64,000 nt of DNA, from assembly GCA_902636025.1 (NCBI GenBank), contig CACPQG010000001.1, positions 195,770 through 259,769 on the forward strand, written 5' to 3'. Below, piece by piece: positions 36,718-45,814 of the stretch (its first letter is position 1; each line of letters begins with the position of its first letter). The notes under the pieces were generated by a model. That model was not told where the DNA came from and made no database searches. It saw only the letters and a list, made by a program, of their open reading frames with translations. The position numbers and the translations under genes are program-made. This stretch comes from an uncultured Pelagibacteraceae bacterium (GTDB lineage: Bacteria; Pseudomonadota; Alphaproteobacteria; Pelagibacterales; Pelagibacteraceae).

Positions 36718-37385
36718 AAGAAGTAATTTTGGATACAGAGACAACCGGGTTAGACGTAAAGGATGGTCATCGGATTGTAGAAATAGGTTGTTTAGAACTA
36801 GATAATTTTGTCCTAACTCAAAAAAAATTTCATTGTTACTTGAATCCAGAAAGAAAAGTTTCAGAACAAGCTTTAAAGGTTCATGGTTACACTGATATTT
36901 TTTTAGCTAAGCAAAAAAAATTTTCAGATATCGTTGATGAATTTTTAGAATTTATAAGAGATAAAAAACTTGTAATACACAATGCAAGTTTTGATTTGTC
37001 CCATTTAAATAATGAATTAGCAATATTAGGAAAAAATAAAATTAGCCAACAAAATGTTATAGATACACTTGAATTAGCCCGAAAAAGGTTTCCTGGACTG
37101 CAAAATAGTTTAGATGCTTTATGCAGGAGATATAAGATTGATAATTCTAAAAGAGAAAAGCATACTGCATTAATCGACTGCGAGCTGTTATCAAAAATTT
37201 ATATTAATTTAACTGGTCAAAAAGAACCTTCTTTAGATTTAAGGATTGGAGATAGCAGTACTTTCTCAAATAATGATAATGATAAAGTCAATTATTTTCG
37301 AAAGGTTATAAAACCTACAGATGACGATTTAAGACTACATAAAAAATATTTGAAAAGCAGCTTAAAAAAAAATTTTTTCAATTAA
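36714..37385 (+). CDS. dnaQ: DNA polymerase III epsilon subunit (proofreading exonuclease)
   Basis: 223 residues with DEDDh exonuclease motifs: ExoI VILDTETTGLDVKDGHRIVE (residues 4-23), ExoII VIHNASFDLSHLNNEL, and ExoIII KREKHTALIDCELLSKIY with the catalytic His and Asp. RRYKIDNSKR and LALARKRFPG-like LELARKRFPGLQNSLDALC are typical of DnaQ. Last gene of ppsR-maf-aroE-coaE-dnaQ. Converges on secB with an 8-base overlap. Confidence 0.95.
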   Translation: MKEVILDTETTGLDVKDGHRIVEIGCLELDNFVLTQKKFHCYLNPERKVSEQALKVHGYTDIFLAKQKKFSDIVDEFLEFIRDKKLVIHNASFDLSHLNNELAILGKNKISQQNVIDTLELARKRFPGLQNSLDALCRRYKIDNSKREKHTALIDCELLSKIYINLTGQKEPSLDLRIGDSSTFSNNDNDKVNYFRKVIKPTDDDLRLHKKYLKSSLKKNFFN

Positions 37386-37800
37386 ATTTTTCATTAAATA
37401 ATTTATTAAAATCCACTTTTTTTTCAAACTTCACCCCAGAGTATCCAGAATCTGAAAGCATATTTATTAAAATTTTTTCTAATTTGGGGAAGACTTCATT
37501 TTGTACATCACAAAGAATTATTTTTTGTAAATCTTTTTTTTCTGTTGTTTCTTGGCTAAGCTTAATTATGGTTGCATAAACTAATTCAAAGTATGATTTC
37601 TTTTCAGCTCTGGTTTTGTCTTGAAATTTAAGCGTAGTATTAATTTCAATTAATTTATTTTTTAAAGGTTTTGAATTAATATCAATATCTAATTCATATT
37701 TTGATATATTATCTTTTGTAAACAAAAAGCTTTCAACATTAGGTGTCTCACTTGATAAATCTTTTATATAATTCGATAAAATTTTATATTTTTTAGTCAT
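37378..37800 (-). CDS. secB: Protein-export chaperone SecB
   Basis: 140 residues. YKILSNYIKDLSSETPNVES is the characteristic SecB N terminus, and the later YFELVYATIIKLSQETTE and NEVFPKLEKILINMLSDSGY match the core. SecB keeps presecretory proteins unfolded and hands them to SecA; the porin is an obvious client. Start overlaps the fxsA-like stop as ATGA. The position beside dnaQ is conserved in alphaproteobacteria. Confidence 0.9.
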   Translation of the reverse strand: MTKKYKILSNYIKDLSSETPNVESFLFTKDNISKYELDIDINSKPLKNKLIEINTTLKFQDKTRAEKKSYFELVYATIIKLSQETTEKKDLQKIILCDVQNEVFPKLEKILINMLSDSGYSGVKFEKKVDFNKLFNEKFN

Positions 37801-38210
37801 TTTGTTTCATCTATATCTTCAGATTCTCCCTCTATAAAGTTCTCATTTAACTTTTTACCTTTTGAGTATTTTTTTGAAAATCCACTAAATATAATTTTTC
37901 TTGTTGGTGGAAATATCATTAAAAAACCTAAAAAATCTGTAGCAAATCCTGGAATTATTAATAACAAAGCAGCGAAAGCAAGCGCAGCTCCAGAAATAAT
38001 CTCGTACATTGGCAACTCATTCCTCAAGATTTGACTCATACCGGATTTAAGAGTGTTGAAGCCCTCATATCTTGCATAGTAGACCCCCACTATTGCAGTT
38101 AAAAAGATTAAAGAAATTGTATATAAAGCTCCAATTTTGGCACCAATCTCTATAAAAAGATAAATCTCGACTATCGGAACTAAAATTATTGTGAGTAAAA
38201 TCGCGTTCAT
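37797..38210 (-). CDS. fxsA: FxsA-family membrane protein
   Basis: 137 residues: ILLTIILVPIVEIYLFIEIG, GALYTISLIFLTAIVGVYYA and IISGAALAFAALLLIIPGFA followed by TDFLGFLMIFPPTRKII are the FxsA signature membrane segments. In E. coli over-expression of FxsA relieves F exclusion of phage T7; its normal role is unknown. The charged C-terminal tail ENFIEGESEDIDETK is likely cytoplasmic. Confidence 0.92.
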   Translation of the reverse strand: MNAILLTIILVPIVEIYLFIEIGAKIGALYTISLIFLTAIVGVYYARYEGFNTLKSGMSQILRNELPMYEIISGAALAFAALLLIIPGFATDFLGFLMIFPPTRKIIFSGFSKKYSKGKKLNENFIEGESEDIDETK

Positions 38211-38268
38211 TTGTCTATAAGTTAATTTGTTAGTTGAAATTAAATAACATAGTAAATATTATTGTACT

Positions 38269-38856
38269 ATGAATTATAGTTTCGAGTATATAGATATAAT
38301 ACTTTTAGCCATGATTGCAGGTTTTATTTTTCTGAGATTAAGGGGTATTTTAGGAAAAAAATCTGGTTTTGAGGACAAAATGTCAGCAAGTTTTGCTCAT
38401 GATTTTCCACCTGAAACTCGAAAGAAATCTTTAAATGAAAAAACATTTGATGAGAACGCTAAAAAAGATTTTCTTTCTGGAGCTAAAATTGCATACGAAA
38501 CAATTATAACAAGTTTTTCATCAGGAAATTTAAATGGAGTAAAACAACTTTTAGATAAAAAAGTATATGAGCAATTTGATGAAGCAATAAAAGCTCGTAA
38601 CACAAGCGGTCAAGTTTCAGAGACAACTTTCATAGGCATAAACTCTGCAGAAATCAAAAATCATGAAAATAAAAAGGGCTTTTTAGAAGTAACCGTTAGT
38701 TTTGTAAGTGAGATTATTTCATGCGTAAAAGATAAGGATAATAAAATTTTATCTGGAGATCCAAAAAAGATAAAAAAAGTATTTGATACTTGGACATTTT
38801 CTAAGGAAATTAATTCTACAAATCCTAACTGGTTATTAGTAAGCACAGAAGCTTGA
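38269..38856 (+). CDS. Tim44-like inner-membrane protein (TimA)
   Basis: 195 residues. One N-terminal helix, IDIILLAMIAGFIFLRLRGI, then a short basic linker, then a Tim44 domain from about residue 65: FLSGAKIAYETIITSFSSGN, LNGVKQLLDKKVYEQFDEAI and FDTWTFSKEINSTNPNWLLV. This is the alphaproteobacterial relative of mitochondrial Tim44/Mba1. It diverges from fxsA-secB by 58 bases and overlaps the Smr gene at TTGA. In many alphaproteobacteria mltA follows; it is absent here. Confidence 0.9.
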   Translation: MNYSFEYIDIILLAMIAGFIFLRLRGILGKKSGFEDKMSASFAHDFPPETRKKSLNEKTFDENAKKDFLSGAKIAYETIITSFSSGNLNGVKQLLDKKVYEQFDEAIKARNTSGQVSETTFIGINSAEIKNHENKKGFLEVTVSFVSEIISCVKDKDNKILSGDPKKIKKVFDTWTFSKEINSTNPNWLLVSTEA

Positions 38857-39266
38857 TTAAAAAAATTTCTGAAAAAGATAAAAAAGATTGGGAAAATTTT
38901 ATAAAAAAAAGGGAGAAAGTCGATGATAAGGAAAACTTTTTTAAAGAAAACTCCCATAAAAACGGTCATATGGAACTAGATTTACATGGTTATTCTTTAG
39001 ACGAGGCTAACAAAAAGATATTTGAATTTATTAATGAATGTTATGAAAAGAATATTAAATCAATTAATGTTATAACTGGAAAAGGTCTAAGGTCGAAAAA
39101 CTTTGACGATCCCTATTCTTCCTCAGATTTAGGAATATTAAAGAATTCAGTGCCAAATTATATAAAAAATAATCCAGAATTAATGAGTAAAATTAAACAC
39201 ATTAACTTTGATGAGGTTATATCAAAAAATAAAGGGAGCTTTAATATTTACTTAAAAAAAAACTAG
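38853..39266 (+). CDS. Smr-domain protein
   Basis: 137 residues from a TTG at 38853 that overlaps the TGA stop of the Tim44-like gene; no ATG is available before the domain. The Smr domain is MELDLHGYSLDEANKKIFEF (LDLHG motif) with SINVITGKGLRS (TGKG motif) and a C-terminal NKGSFNIYLKK. Smr domains are nucleases or RNA/DNA binding modules. The N-terminal 40 residues are charged linker. Fifth in a conserved origin-region gene order. Confidence 0.88.
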   Translation: MIKKISEKDKKDWENFIKKREKVDDKENFFKENSHKNGHMELDLHGYSLDEANKKIFEFINECYEKNIKSINVITGKGLRSKNFDDPYSSSDLGILKNSVPNYIKNNPELMSKIKHINFDEVISKNKGSFNIYLKKN

Positions 39267-39270
39267 TACT

Positions 39271-39888
39271 ATGAAAAAGTTTAAACCAAGAATAAAAGCT
39301 AGATTAAGAAAAAGTAAAATTGATTTTAAAAAAAAACTTACGGTAGTAACTGAAAAAGCAAAAGACGTAAAAAGTAAAACCGATTTAAAAACAAATATTA
39401 AAAATTTATTTGATTGGGTTAAGGGTGCTGAGCTTGTAGAATTAGATAAATGTAATATTTCTGAGGATCCAGTTAGGCCAGAATTAGATAACATATTTAG
39501 AACGAGTTATGGTAGAAAAATATTCGGAGTAAAATTTAAAGATGAAATTCATGCAGTAATGTGTTTTGCATTTACAGATGAAATACCTAAATCTGTTGAA
39601 CAACTTGATTTATTCAGCCAAGATGCTTTTTTAAAAAATGTTCAAAGAGACCCAGATAAAGTTGGCAGAATAGCAATTGCTTATACAGTTTGGTCTAAGA
39701 AAAAAGGGGGTGGCAAACTTATTGTAAAAGAGGTTTACAAAATGATAAAAAGATCAAATCACCTTAATAGATTAGTTACACTGTCTCCTTTGACTGATAT
39801 GGCAAGAAAATTCCATCTTAGAAATGGTGCAGTAGAATTACAAGTTAATGAAACAACCCAAAATTTCGAGTATAAAGTTATAAAATAA
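39271..39888 (+). CDS. GNAT-like N-acyltransferase, unknown substrate
   Basis: 205 residues. A basic N-terminal stretch ([20 protein letters not shown] and on to about residue 50) precedes a domain whose [20 protein letters not shown] followed by [12 protein letters not shown] resembles the acetyl-CoA loop and helix of GNAT enzymes, and whose [14 protein letters not shown] matches a late GNAT strand. I do not know a substrate. It lies four bases after the Smr gene and overlaps the convergent hslU by 11 bases. Confidence 0.62.
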   Translation: MKKFKPRIKARLRKSKIDFKKKLTVVTEKAKDVKSKTDLKTNIKNLFDWVKGAELVELDKCNISEDPVRPELDNIFRTSYGRKIFGVKFKDEIHAVMCFAFTDEIPKSVEQLDLFSQDAFLKNVQRDPDKVGRIAIAYTVWSKKKGGGKLIVKEVYKMIKRSNHLNRLVTLSPLTDMARKFHLRNGAVELQVNETTQNFEYKVIK

Positions 39889-41245
39889 ACTTTGATAAAT
39901 CAGTATCTTTAACTAATTCACCCAAATTTTTCTTAATATAATTAGAGTCTACTACAATTTTTTCACCTGATCTGTCAGTAGCGGTAAAACTTATTTCATC
40001 CAGAACTCTTTCTATAATTGTATGAAGTCTTCTTGCACCTATATTTTCTACAGTTGAGTTTACCTCTGTAGCAATATTGGCTATGGTATCAATTCCGTCA
40101 TCAGAAAATTCTAAGTCCACATTTTCTGTTTTTAAAAGTGCTTTATACTGTTTTATTAAACTGTTATCTGGTTCTCTTAAAATTTTTTTAAAATCTTCAC
40201 TTGTTAAAGCCTCAAGCTCAACCCTGATTGGCAAACGACCCTGTAACTCTGGTAAAAGATCTGAGGGTTTTGCTAATTGGAATGCACCTGAAGCAATGAA
40301 AAGTATATGGTCAGTTTTAATTGGTCCGTACTTTGTACTTACAGTTGTCCCTTCAATTAAAGGCAACAAATCTCTTTGAACTCCTTCTCTAGAAACATCA
40401 CCACCAACTCTATCAGTTCTTGCTGATATTTTATCTATTTCGTCAAGAAATACGATACCGTTATTTTCAGTAGAATTTTTAGCAGATTTAATTATTTTAT
40501 CTTGCTCAATTAATTTATCAGACTCCTCATTAATCAATATTTCGTGAGATTCTTTTACAGTCATTTTTTTCTTTTTGGCCTTATTCCCCATGCCTTTACC
40601 AAGCATTTCACCAATATTGATCATCCCAACATTAGCACCTGGCATTCCAGGTATTTCAAATGATGGCATATTATTTGCTTCGTTCACTGCAATTTCAATC
40701 TCATTATCGTCCAAGTCACCATTTCTTAATCTTTTTCTAAAACTTTCTCTTGTTGCAACACTTGCTTTATTTCCAACAATTGCATCAAGTACTTTTTCTT
40801 CAGCTTGTTTTTGTGCTTGCGCGTAAACTTCTTTTCTTTTTTTAACCTTCTCCATAGCAATAGCTATTTCAAGTAAATCTCTTACTATTTGTTCAACGTC
40901 TCTACCGACGTAACCTACTTCAGTAAACCTCGTAGCCTCAACTTTTACAAATGGCGCCTCTGCAAGTTTTGATAATCGTCTTGATATTTCAGTTTTACCA
41001 ACCCCAGTAGGTCCAATCATTAAAATATTTTTTGGCAAAACTTCATCTTTCATGTCACCTTTTAAAGCCTGTCTTCTCCACCTATTTCTAAGTGCAATAG
41101 CCACTGCTCTTTTAGCTTTATTTTGTCCAACAACAAATCTGTCTAATTCTGACACTATTTCTCTTGGAGAAAGTGAATTTACAAAAGATTCATCCTGACT
41201 ATTTTTATCTTTTGGGACTAAAGGTGTTACGTTGTTTTTTTCCAT
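39878..41245 (-). CDS. hslU: HslU ATPase subunit of the HslVU protease
   Basis: AAA+ unfoldase that feeds HslV. The 455 residues contain [20 protein letters not shown], Walker [21 protein letters not shown] (near 70-89), the pore loop [20 protein letters not shown], Walker [15 protein letters not shown], and sensor-2 [20 protein letters not shown] near the end. The start overlaps the hslV stop (TAATG). Controlled with hslV from the heat-shock promoter upstream of hslV. Confidence 0.98.
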   Translation of the reverse strand: MEKNNVTPLVPKDKNSQDESFVNSLSPREIVSELDRFVVGQNKAKRAVAIALRNRWRRQALKGDMKDEVLPKNILMIGPTGVGKTEISRRLSKLAEAPFVKVEATRFTEVGYVGRDVEQIVRDLLEIAIAMEKVKKRKEVYAQAQKQAEEKVLDAIVGNKASVATRESFRKRLRNGDLDDNEIEIAVNEANNMPSFEIPGMPGANVGMINIGEMLGKGMGNKAKKKKMTVKESHEILINEESDKLIEQDKIIKSAKNSTENNGIVFLDEIDKISARTDRVGGDVSREGVQRDLLPLIEGTTVSTKYGPIKTDHILFIASGAFQLAKPSDLLPELQGRLPIRVELEALTSEDFKKILREPDNSLIKQYKALLKTENVDLEFSDDGIDTIANIATEVNSTVENIGARRLHTIIERVLDEISFTATDRSGEKIVVDSNYIKKNLGELVKDTDLSKFIL

Positions 41246-41760
41246 TATATCTTTTCCATATTTATATTGTCATTTGTGAATACACATATTTCAGAAGCAA
41301 CCTTAATTGCTTTTTTTGCTATTTCTTCAGCTGACATATCAGTATCCATTAATACTTTTGCTGATGCTAGAGCATAATTTCCACCTGATCCTATTCCAAT
41401 TACATCACCTTCAGGCTCTAGAACATCACCTGTTCCTGAAATAATAAAACTTTTTTCTTTATCACCAATAGCCATTAATGCCTCTAATCTTCTTAAATAT
41501 TTGTCTGTTCTCCAATCTTTTGCAAGTTCAACAGCAGCTCTAGTTAAATTCCCAGCATGTTTTTCTAATTTTGACTCTAATCTTTCAAATAAAGTTAATG
41601 CATCTGCTGTTGATCCAGCAAATCCAGCGATCACATTTCTTTTCTCAATTTTTCTAACTTTGTTTGCTGTTCTCTTGATGACAGTGTTTCCCATACTAAC
41701 CTGCCCATCACTAGCAACTACAACGTCTTTATTTTTTCTAACTAATACAATTGTTGTCAT
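41245..41760 (-). CDS. hslV: HslV peptidase subunit
   Basis: Threonine peptidase related to the proteasome beta subunit. The 171 residues start [20 protein letters not shown]; removal of Met exposes the catalytic Thr1. [20 protein letters not shown] and [20 protein letters not shown] are family signatures, as is [20 protein letters not shown]. The promoter just upstream would place the transcript start at or within a base or two of the ATG. Confidence 0.98.
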   Translation of the reverse strand: MTTIVLVRKNKDVVVASDGQVSMGNTVIKRTANKVRKIEKRNVIAGFAGSTADALTLFERLESKLEKHAGNLTRAAVELAKDWRTDKYLRRLEALMAIGDKEKSFIISGTGDVLEPEGDVIGIGSGGNYALASAKVLMDTDMSAEEIAKKAIKVASEICVFTNDNINMEKI

Positions 41761-41767
41761 ACATGTT

Positions 41768-41795
41768 AGATGGACATTAATTTCTATAATTCAAG
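41768..41795 (-). promoter_or_regulatory. Heat-shock sigma-32 (RpoH) promoter of hslVU
   Basis: On the minus strand CTTGAA starts at 41795 (CTTG 41795-41792), followed after a 17-base spacer from CTTG by TCCATCT at 41774-41768. This agrees with the RpoH -35 CTTGAA and the -10 core CCATNT, with the same spacer length as at dnaK. The -10 ends seven bases before the hslV ATG, predicting an almost leaderless transcript. Confidence 0.65.
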
Positions 41796-41850
41796 TTCTT
41801 GATTACTCTTATTGATATAAGCAAATAATGAATATATACGTATTAAAATA

Positions 41851-42441
41851 ATGAAGAGAAAAGCTGATATTACTAGAAAAACAAAAGAAACATCGATTAA
41901 GGTGGAACTTAATATCGATGGTAAAGGTCAATACAAAATTGACACAGGAATAGGTTTCCTAGATCACATGCTTGAACAACTATCAAAACATTCTTCAATT
42001 GATCTTAAAGTTAAAGCAAAAGGAGACACTCATATTGATTTACATCACACAACTGAAGACACAGGAATTGCTATAGGCGAATGTTTGAAAAAAGCGTCAA
42101 AAAATTTTGTTGGAATAAAAAGATATGCACACGCCTTGTTACCAATGGATGAAACATTAACAAGGGTGGCAATTGATATGTCTAATAGGCCATATCTTAT
42201 TTGGAATGTTAAATTGAAAGTTGAAAAATTAGGTGAAATGGACACCGAATTATTTAAAGAATGGTTTCAAGCATTTGCTCAATCTGCTGGAATAACTATG
42301 CACATTGAAAATATTTATGGCGACAACAGCCACCATATAATCGAATCTTGTTATAAAGGACTAGCTAGATCACTAAGAGCAGCACTTGAATTAGACCCTA
42401 AAAATAAAAATACTGTGCCCTCTACAAAAGGTTCTTTATAA
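41851..42441 (+). CDS. hisB: Imidazoleglycerol-phosphate dehydratase
   Basis: Sixth step of histidine synthesis. The 196 residues are the monofunctional form, without the N-terminal phosphatase of enterobacterial His[40 protein letters not shown] and [20 protein letters not shown] carry the Mn-binding histidines and glutamates. First gene of hisB-hisH-hisA-hisF-hisE; 90 bp divergent from hslV. Confidence 0.97.
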   Translation: MKRKADITRKTKETSIKVELNIDGKGQYKIDTGIGFLDHMLEQLSKHSSIDLKVKAKGDTHIDLHHTTEDTGIAIGECLKKASKNFVGIKRYAHALLPMDETLTRVAIDMSNRPYLIWNVKLKVEKLGEMDTELFKEWFQAFAQSAGITMHIENIYGDNSHHIIESCYKGLARSLRAALELDPKNKNTVPSTKGSL

Positions 42442-42452
42442 AAAAAGAATTA

Positions 42453-43079
42453 ATGAAAGTCACAATTGTTGATTATAGCTCGGGCAATATAAGTTCTGTA
42501 ATAAATTCATTTAAAGAGGTTGCACAAAACAAAGCAACAATAGAAGTAACATCAGATTTAAATAAAATTAAATCTTCAGATAAAATTGTTTTACCAGGAC
42601 AAGGATCATTTAAAAGTTGTGTAGATGCTTTAAACAAAATTAACGGTTTAAACGATACTTTAAATGAATTTGTTATAGTAAATAAAAAACCACTTCTAGG
42701 TATTTGTGTAGGTTTGCAAATGTTTGCTGATGTTGGTTATGAAGAAACTGAAACAAAAGGTCTAGGATGGATTTCAGGCAAAGTATCAAAAATAGATAAT
42801 CAGAATGGCAAATTCAAACTTCCACACATAGGCTGGAACCAAATAAATATCTTGAAAGATAGTAAAATTTTTAAACAGGTAGAAAATAATTCACATATGT
42901 ACTTTGTTCATAGTTATGAATTCATACCTAAAGATAATAAAGTAATTTCAGCCACTACTGATTATTCAACAAAAGTTGTTTGTTCAGTAGAGAAAGAGAA
43001 TATATTTGGAACACAATTTCACCCAGAAAAAAGTGATAAAACTGGATTAAAAATAATTAATAATTTTATAAATTTATAA
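42453..43079 (+). CDS. hisH: Imidazole glycerol phosphate synthase, glutaminase subunit
   Basis: Supplies ammonia to HisF. The 208 residues hold VTIVDYSSGNISSVINSF, IVLPGQGSFKSCVDAL, the nucleophile Cys in LLGICVGLQMFADVG and the His-Glu dyad in FGTQFHPEKSDKTG, a class I glutamine amidotransferase triad. hisA begins at the very next base, so translation is likely coupled. Confidence 0.97.
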   Translation: MKVTIVDYSSGNISSVINSFKEVAQNKATIEVTSDLNKIKSSDKIVLPGQGSFKSCVDALNKINGLNDTLNEFVIVNKKPLLGICVGLQMFADVGYEETETKGLGWISGKVSKIDNQNGKFKLPHIGWNQINILKDSKIFKQVENNSHMYFVHSYEFIPKDNKVISATTDYSTKVVCSVEKENIFGTQFHPEKSDKTGLKIINNFINL

Positions 43080-43796
43080 ATGAAAATATTTCCAGCAATA
43101 GATATCAAAGATGGAAAATGTGTAAGACTTGTTAAAGGAGATTTTAAGAATAAAACAGAATATGAAATGTCCCCAATTGAACAGGCAGGAAAATATAAGG
43201 ATCATGGATTTAAAAATTTACATATAGTTGATTTAGATGGTGCTTTAACTGGTGAAACAGTAAATTTAGATATTATTCAAGATATAGTTGGTAAATTTAA
43301 TTTAAAGATTGAAGTAGGTGGTGGTATCAGAAATCCTGAAAGTATTCAAAAATATATCGATGTTGGAGTTGAGAAAGTAATTTTAGGAAGTGCTGCTATT
43401 ATAGATAAGAATTTTTTAAAAGAAACATGTGAAAAATTTCCAAATAAAATTGCTTTAGGTTTGGATGCTAAAGATGGTTATCTGTCGGTATCTGGATGGA
43501 CAGAAAAATCTAATCAATTGACTTTAGATTATTTAAAAGAAGTTAATGATTATGGAGTTAGTAGATTGATTTATACTGATATTAACAAAGATGGCATGAA
43601 ACAAAGTCCAAATTTCGATGAAACAGCAAAGGTTGCTGAGATATCAAATTGTCCTGTGATTATATCTGGTGGAGTTTCATCAATAGATGACATTAAAAAA
43701 GCGAAGAATTTAAAAAATGTTGAAGGTATAATAGTTGGTAAAGCTATTTATGATGGTGATATTAAATTAGAAGACCTTGTGAAAGAAGATGCTTAA
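43080..43796 (+). CDS. hisA: ProFAR isomerase
   Basis: Phosphoribosylformimino-AICAR isomerase, 238 residues. [19 protein letters not shown] gives the first catalytic aspartate; [44 protein letters not shown] (second aspartate) and [14 protein letters not shown] are the barrel phosphate-binding motifs. It overlaps hisF by eight bases. Confidence 0.97.
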   Translation: MKIFPAIDIKDGKCVRLVKGDFKNKTEYEMSPIEQAGKYKDHGFKNLHIVDLDGALTGETVNLDIIQDIVGKFNLKIEVGGGIRNPESIQKYIDVGVEKVILGSAAIIDKNFLKETCEKFPNKIALGLDAKDGYLSVSGWTEKSNQLTLDYLKEVNDYGVSRLIYTDINKDGMKQSPNFDETAKVAEISNCPVIISGGVSSIDDIKKAKNLKNVEGIIVGKAIYDGDIKLEDLVKEDA

Positions 43797-44544
43797 AAAT
43801 AGAATAATTCCTTGTTTAGATGTAAAGAACGGTCGCGTTGTAAAAGGCATTAACTTTATTGATTTAAAAGATGCAGGAGATCCTGTCGAACAAGCTAAAA
43901 TTTATAGCGAGGGTGGCGCTGATGAAATTTGTTTTTTAGATATTACAGCCTCAAATGAAAATAGAGATACCATTTATGACGTTGTAGAAAAAACTTCAAA
44001 GAAATGTTTTGTCCCTTTAACAGTGGGTGGAGGAGTAAGAAGTGTTGAAGATATTAGTAAATTACTTAACTGTGGCGCTGATAAAGTTTCAATAAACACA
44101 GCTGCCGTAAATGATAAGCAGGTTGTTGTTAATAGCTCAAAAAAATTTGGTTCTCAATGTATCGTTGTTGCAATAGATGCAAAAAAAAATGGAGATGTAT
44201 GGGAGATTTATACTCATGGTGGCAGAAATAAAACGGGTATTGATGCAATAAAATTTGCAAAAGAAATGGAAAAAAGTGGTGCAGGTGAATTACTCGTAAC
44301 ATCAATGGATAGAGATGGTACACAGGTCGGATATGATATTGATCTCATGTCCAAGATTACATCTGCTGTAAATATTCCTGTTATTGCTTCTGGTGGAGTT
44401 GGTACTTTAGATCATTTAGTGGATGGTATTAAATTAGGAAATGCAAGTGCAGTGCTAGCAGCTTCAATCTTTCACTACGGTAAATATTCAGTAAAACAGG
44501 CAAAGGAATATTTGGATTCAAAGGGAATTCCAGTTAGAATTTAA
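43789..44544 (+). CDS. hisF: Imidazole glycerol phosphate synthase, cyclase subunit
   Basis: 251 residues. [20 protein letters not shown] holds the catalytic Asp11-type residue; [52 protein letters not shown] and [19 protein letters not shown] complete the barrel. HisF cyclises PRFAR with ammonia from HisH to give IGP and AICAR; AICAR is then used by PurH, also in this window. Confidence 0.98.
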   Translation: MLKNRIIPCLDVKNGRVVKGINFIDLKDAGDPVEQAKIYSEGGADEICFLDITASNENRDTIYDVVEKTSKKCFVPLTVGGGVRSVEDISKLLNCGADKVSINTAAVNDKQVVVNSSKKFGSQCIVVAIDAKKNGDVWEIYTHGGRNKTGIDAIKFAKEMEKSGAGELLVTSMDRDGTQVGYDIDLMSKITSAVNIPVIASGGVGTLDHLVDGIKLGNASAVLAASIFHYGKYSVKQAKEYLDSKGIPVRI

Positions 44545-44545
44545 T

Positions 44546-44830
44546 ATGCTTAAAACTTTAGAAGATTTAATAAAAATAATAAGAGAGAGAAAATCCTCAT
44601 CAGATGGTAGCTCTTACACATCAAAATTACTTAAAGATAAATCTTTATCTTTAGAAAAAGTCAAAGAGGAGATTGGTGAACTTATTGAAGCTGTAGAAAA
44701 CAATTCAAATAAAGTTCATGAGGCAGCTGACGTTCTTTATCATTTATTAGTTTATCTAGAAGGAAATGGCGTCCGTATTGAGGATATCATGGATGAATTA
44801 GAAAAAAGGAAGAAAAAAAAAGAGTCTTAA
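44546..44830 (+). CDS. hisE: Phosphoribosyl-ATP pyrophosphatase
   Basis: Second step of histidine synthesis, 94 residues, stand-alone form (no HisI fusion). SSYTSKLLKDKSLSLEKVKE, EEIGELIEAVENNSNK and HEAADVLYHLLVYLEGNGV give the metal-binding EExxE/ExxD pattern of the all-alpha NTP pyrophosphatases. Ends the his operon after a one-base gap from hisF. Confidence 0.96.
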   Translation: MLKTLEDLIKIIRERKSSSDGSSYTSKLLKDKSLSLEKVKEEIGELIEAVENNSNKVHEAADVLYHLLVYLEGNGVRIEDIMDELEKRKKKKES

Positions 44831-44874
44831 AAAGACAAAATTAGTGTTAGCCTTCCTAAAAATTAAATTCATTT

Positions 44875-45813
44875 ATGAGCCACAAATTTTATAAACCTGC
44901 AAGGTCAAGACTTCAGAGAAGTGAATTAGCAGTCCCAGGTTCGTCGCCGAAAATGTTTGAAAAAGCTTTAAATTCAGACGCAGATTATGTTTTCTTAGAT
45001 TTAGAAGATGCAGTTTCTCCAAATGATAAAGTTGCTGCGAGAGCAAATGTTGTTAAAGCATTAAATGAAATTAATTGGAGAGACAAAGGAAAAACTATTT
45101 CTGTAAGAATTAACAGTTTGGATACTCATTTCATGTATAGCGATTTAGTTGAGCTTGTTGAGCAAGCAGGGAAAAATATTGATACAATACTTGTTCCAAA
45201 AGCAGGAACAGCAAGTGATGTCTACATGGTAGATTGTTTGCTTACTCAAATAGAAACAAACAAAAAAATTGAAAATAAAATTGGAATTGAGTGTTTAATT
45301 GAAACTGCTTTAGGTATGTCCAATATAAAAGAAATTGCAAAATCAAGCGAAAGGTTGGAGGCGTTACATTTTGGTGTTGCAGATTACGCTGCAAGTCTTA
45401 GAGCAAGAACTGTTGTGATAGGTGGGCTAAATCCAGATTATCCAGGAGACCAATGGCATCACGGATTATCTGAATTAGTTATGACATGTAGAGCATATGG
45501 GCTTAGAGCGATAGATGGACCATTTGGAGATTTTAATGATCCAGATGCATATATTGCTTCAGCAAAAAGAGCTGCTGCTATCGGTATAGAAGGTAAATGG
45601 GCAATACATCCTTCCCAAATAGATTTAGCAAATAAAGTTTTTTCACCACCAGAATCTGAAGTTAAAAAAGCAAAAAGGATTTTAGAGGAATTAGATAAAG
45701 CTGCGAAAGAGGGAAAAGGCGCGGCACAACTAGATGGAAGAATGATAGATGCAGCATCTGCAAGGATGGCAGAAAATATTGTAAATATAAATAAAAAAAT
45801 AGAGGATAAATAA
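44875..45813 (+). CDS. mcl: L-malyl-CoA lyase (CitE-like superfamily)
   Basis: Cleaves L-malyl-CoA to glyoxylate and acetyl-CoA, reversibly. The 312 residues match the malyl-CoA lyase branch: RSRLQRSELAVPGSSPKMFE, DYVFLDLEDAVSPNDKVAAR, KTISVRINSLDTHFMYSDLV, LHFGVADYAASLRARTVVIG and a C-terminal DGRMIDAASARMAENIV. The long insertion with NPDYPGDQWHHGLSELVMTC is typical of Mcl rather than citrate lyase beta. The two malate-CoA ligase-like genes start one base after it, giving a complete malate to glyoxylate plus acetyl-CoA module. Confidence 0.9.
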   Translation: MSHKFYKPARSRLQRSELAVPGSSPKMFEKALNSDADYVFLDLEDAVSPNDKVAARANVVKALNEINWRDKGKTISVRINSLDTHFMYSDLVELVEQAGKNIDTILVPKAGTASDVYMVDCLLTQIETNKKIENKIGIECLIETALGMSNIKEIAKSSERLEALHFGVADYAASLRARTVVIGGLNPDYPGDQWHHGLSELVMTCRAYGLRAIDGPFGDFNDPDAYIASAKRAAAIGIEGKWAIHPSQIDLANKVFSPPESEVKKAKRILEELDKAAKEGKGAAQLDGRMIDAASARMAENIVNINKKIEDK

Positions 45814-45814
45814 A

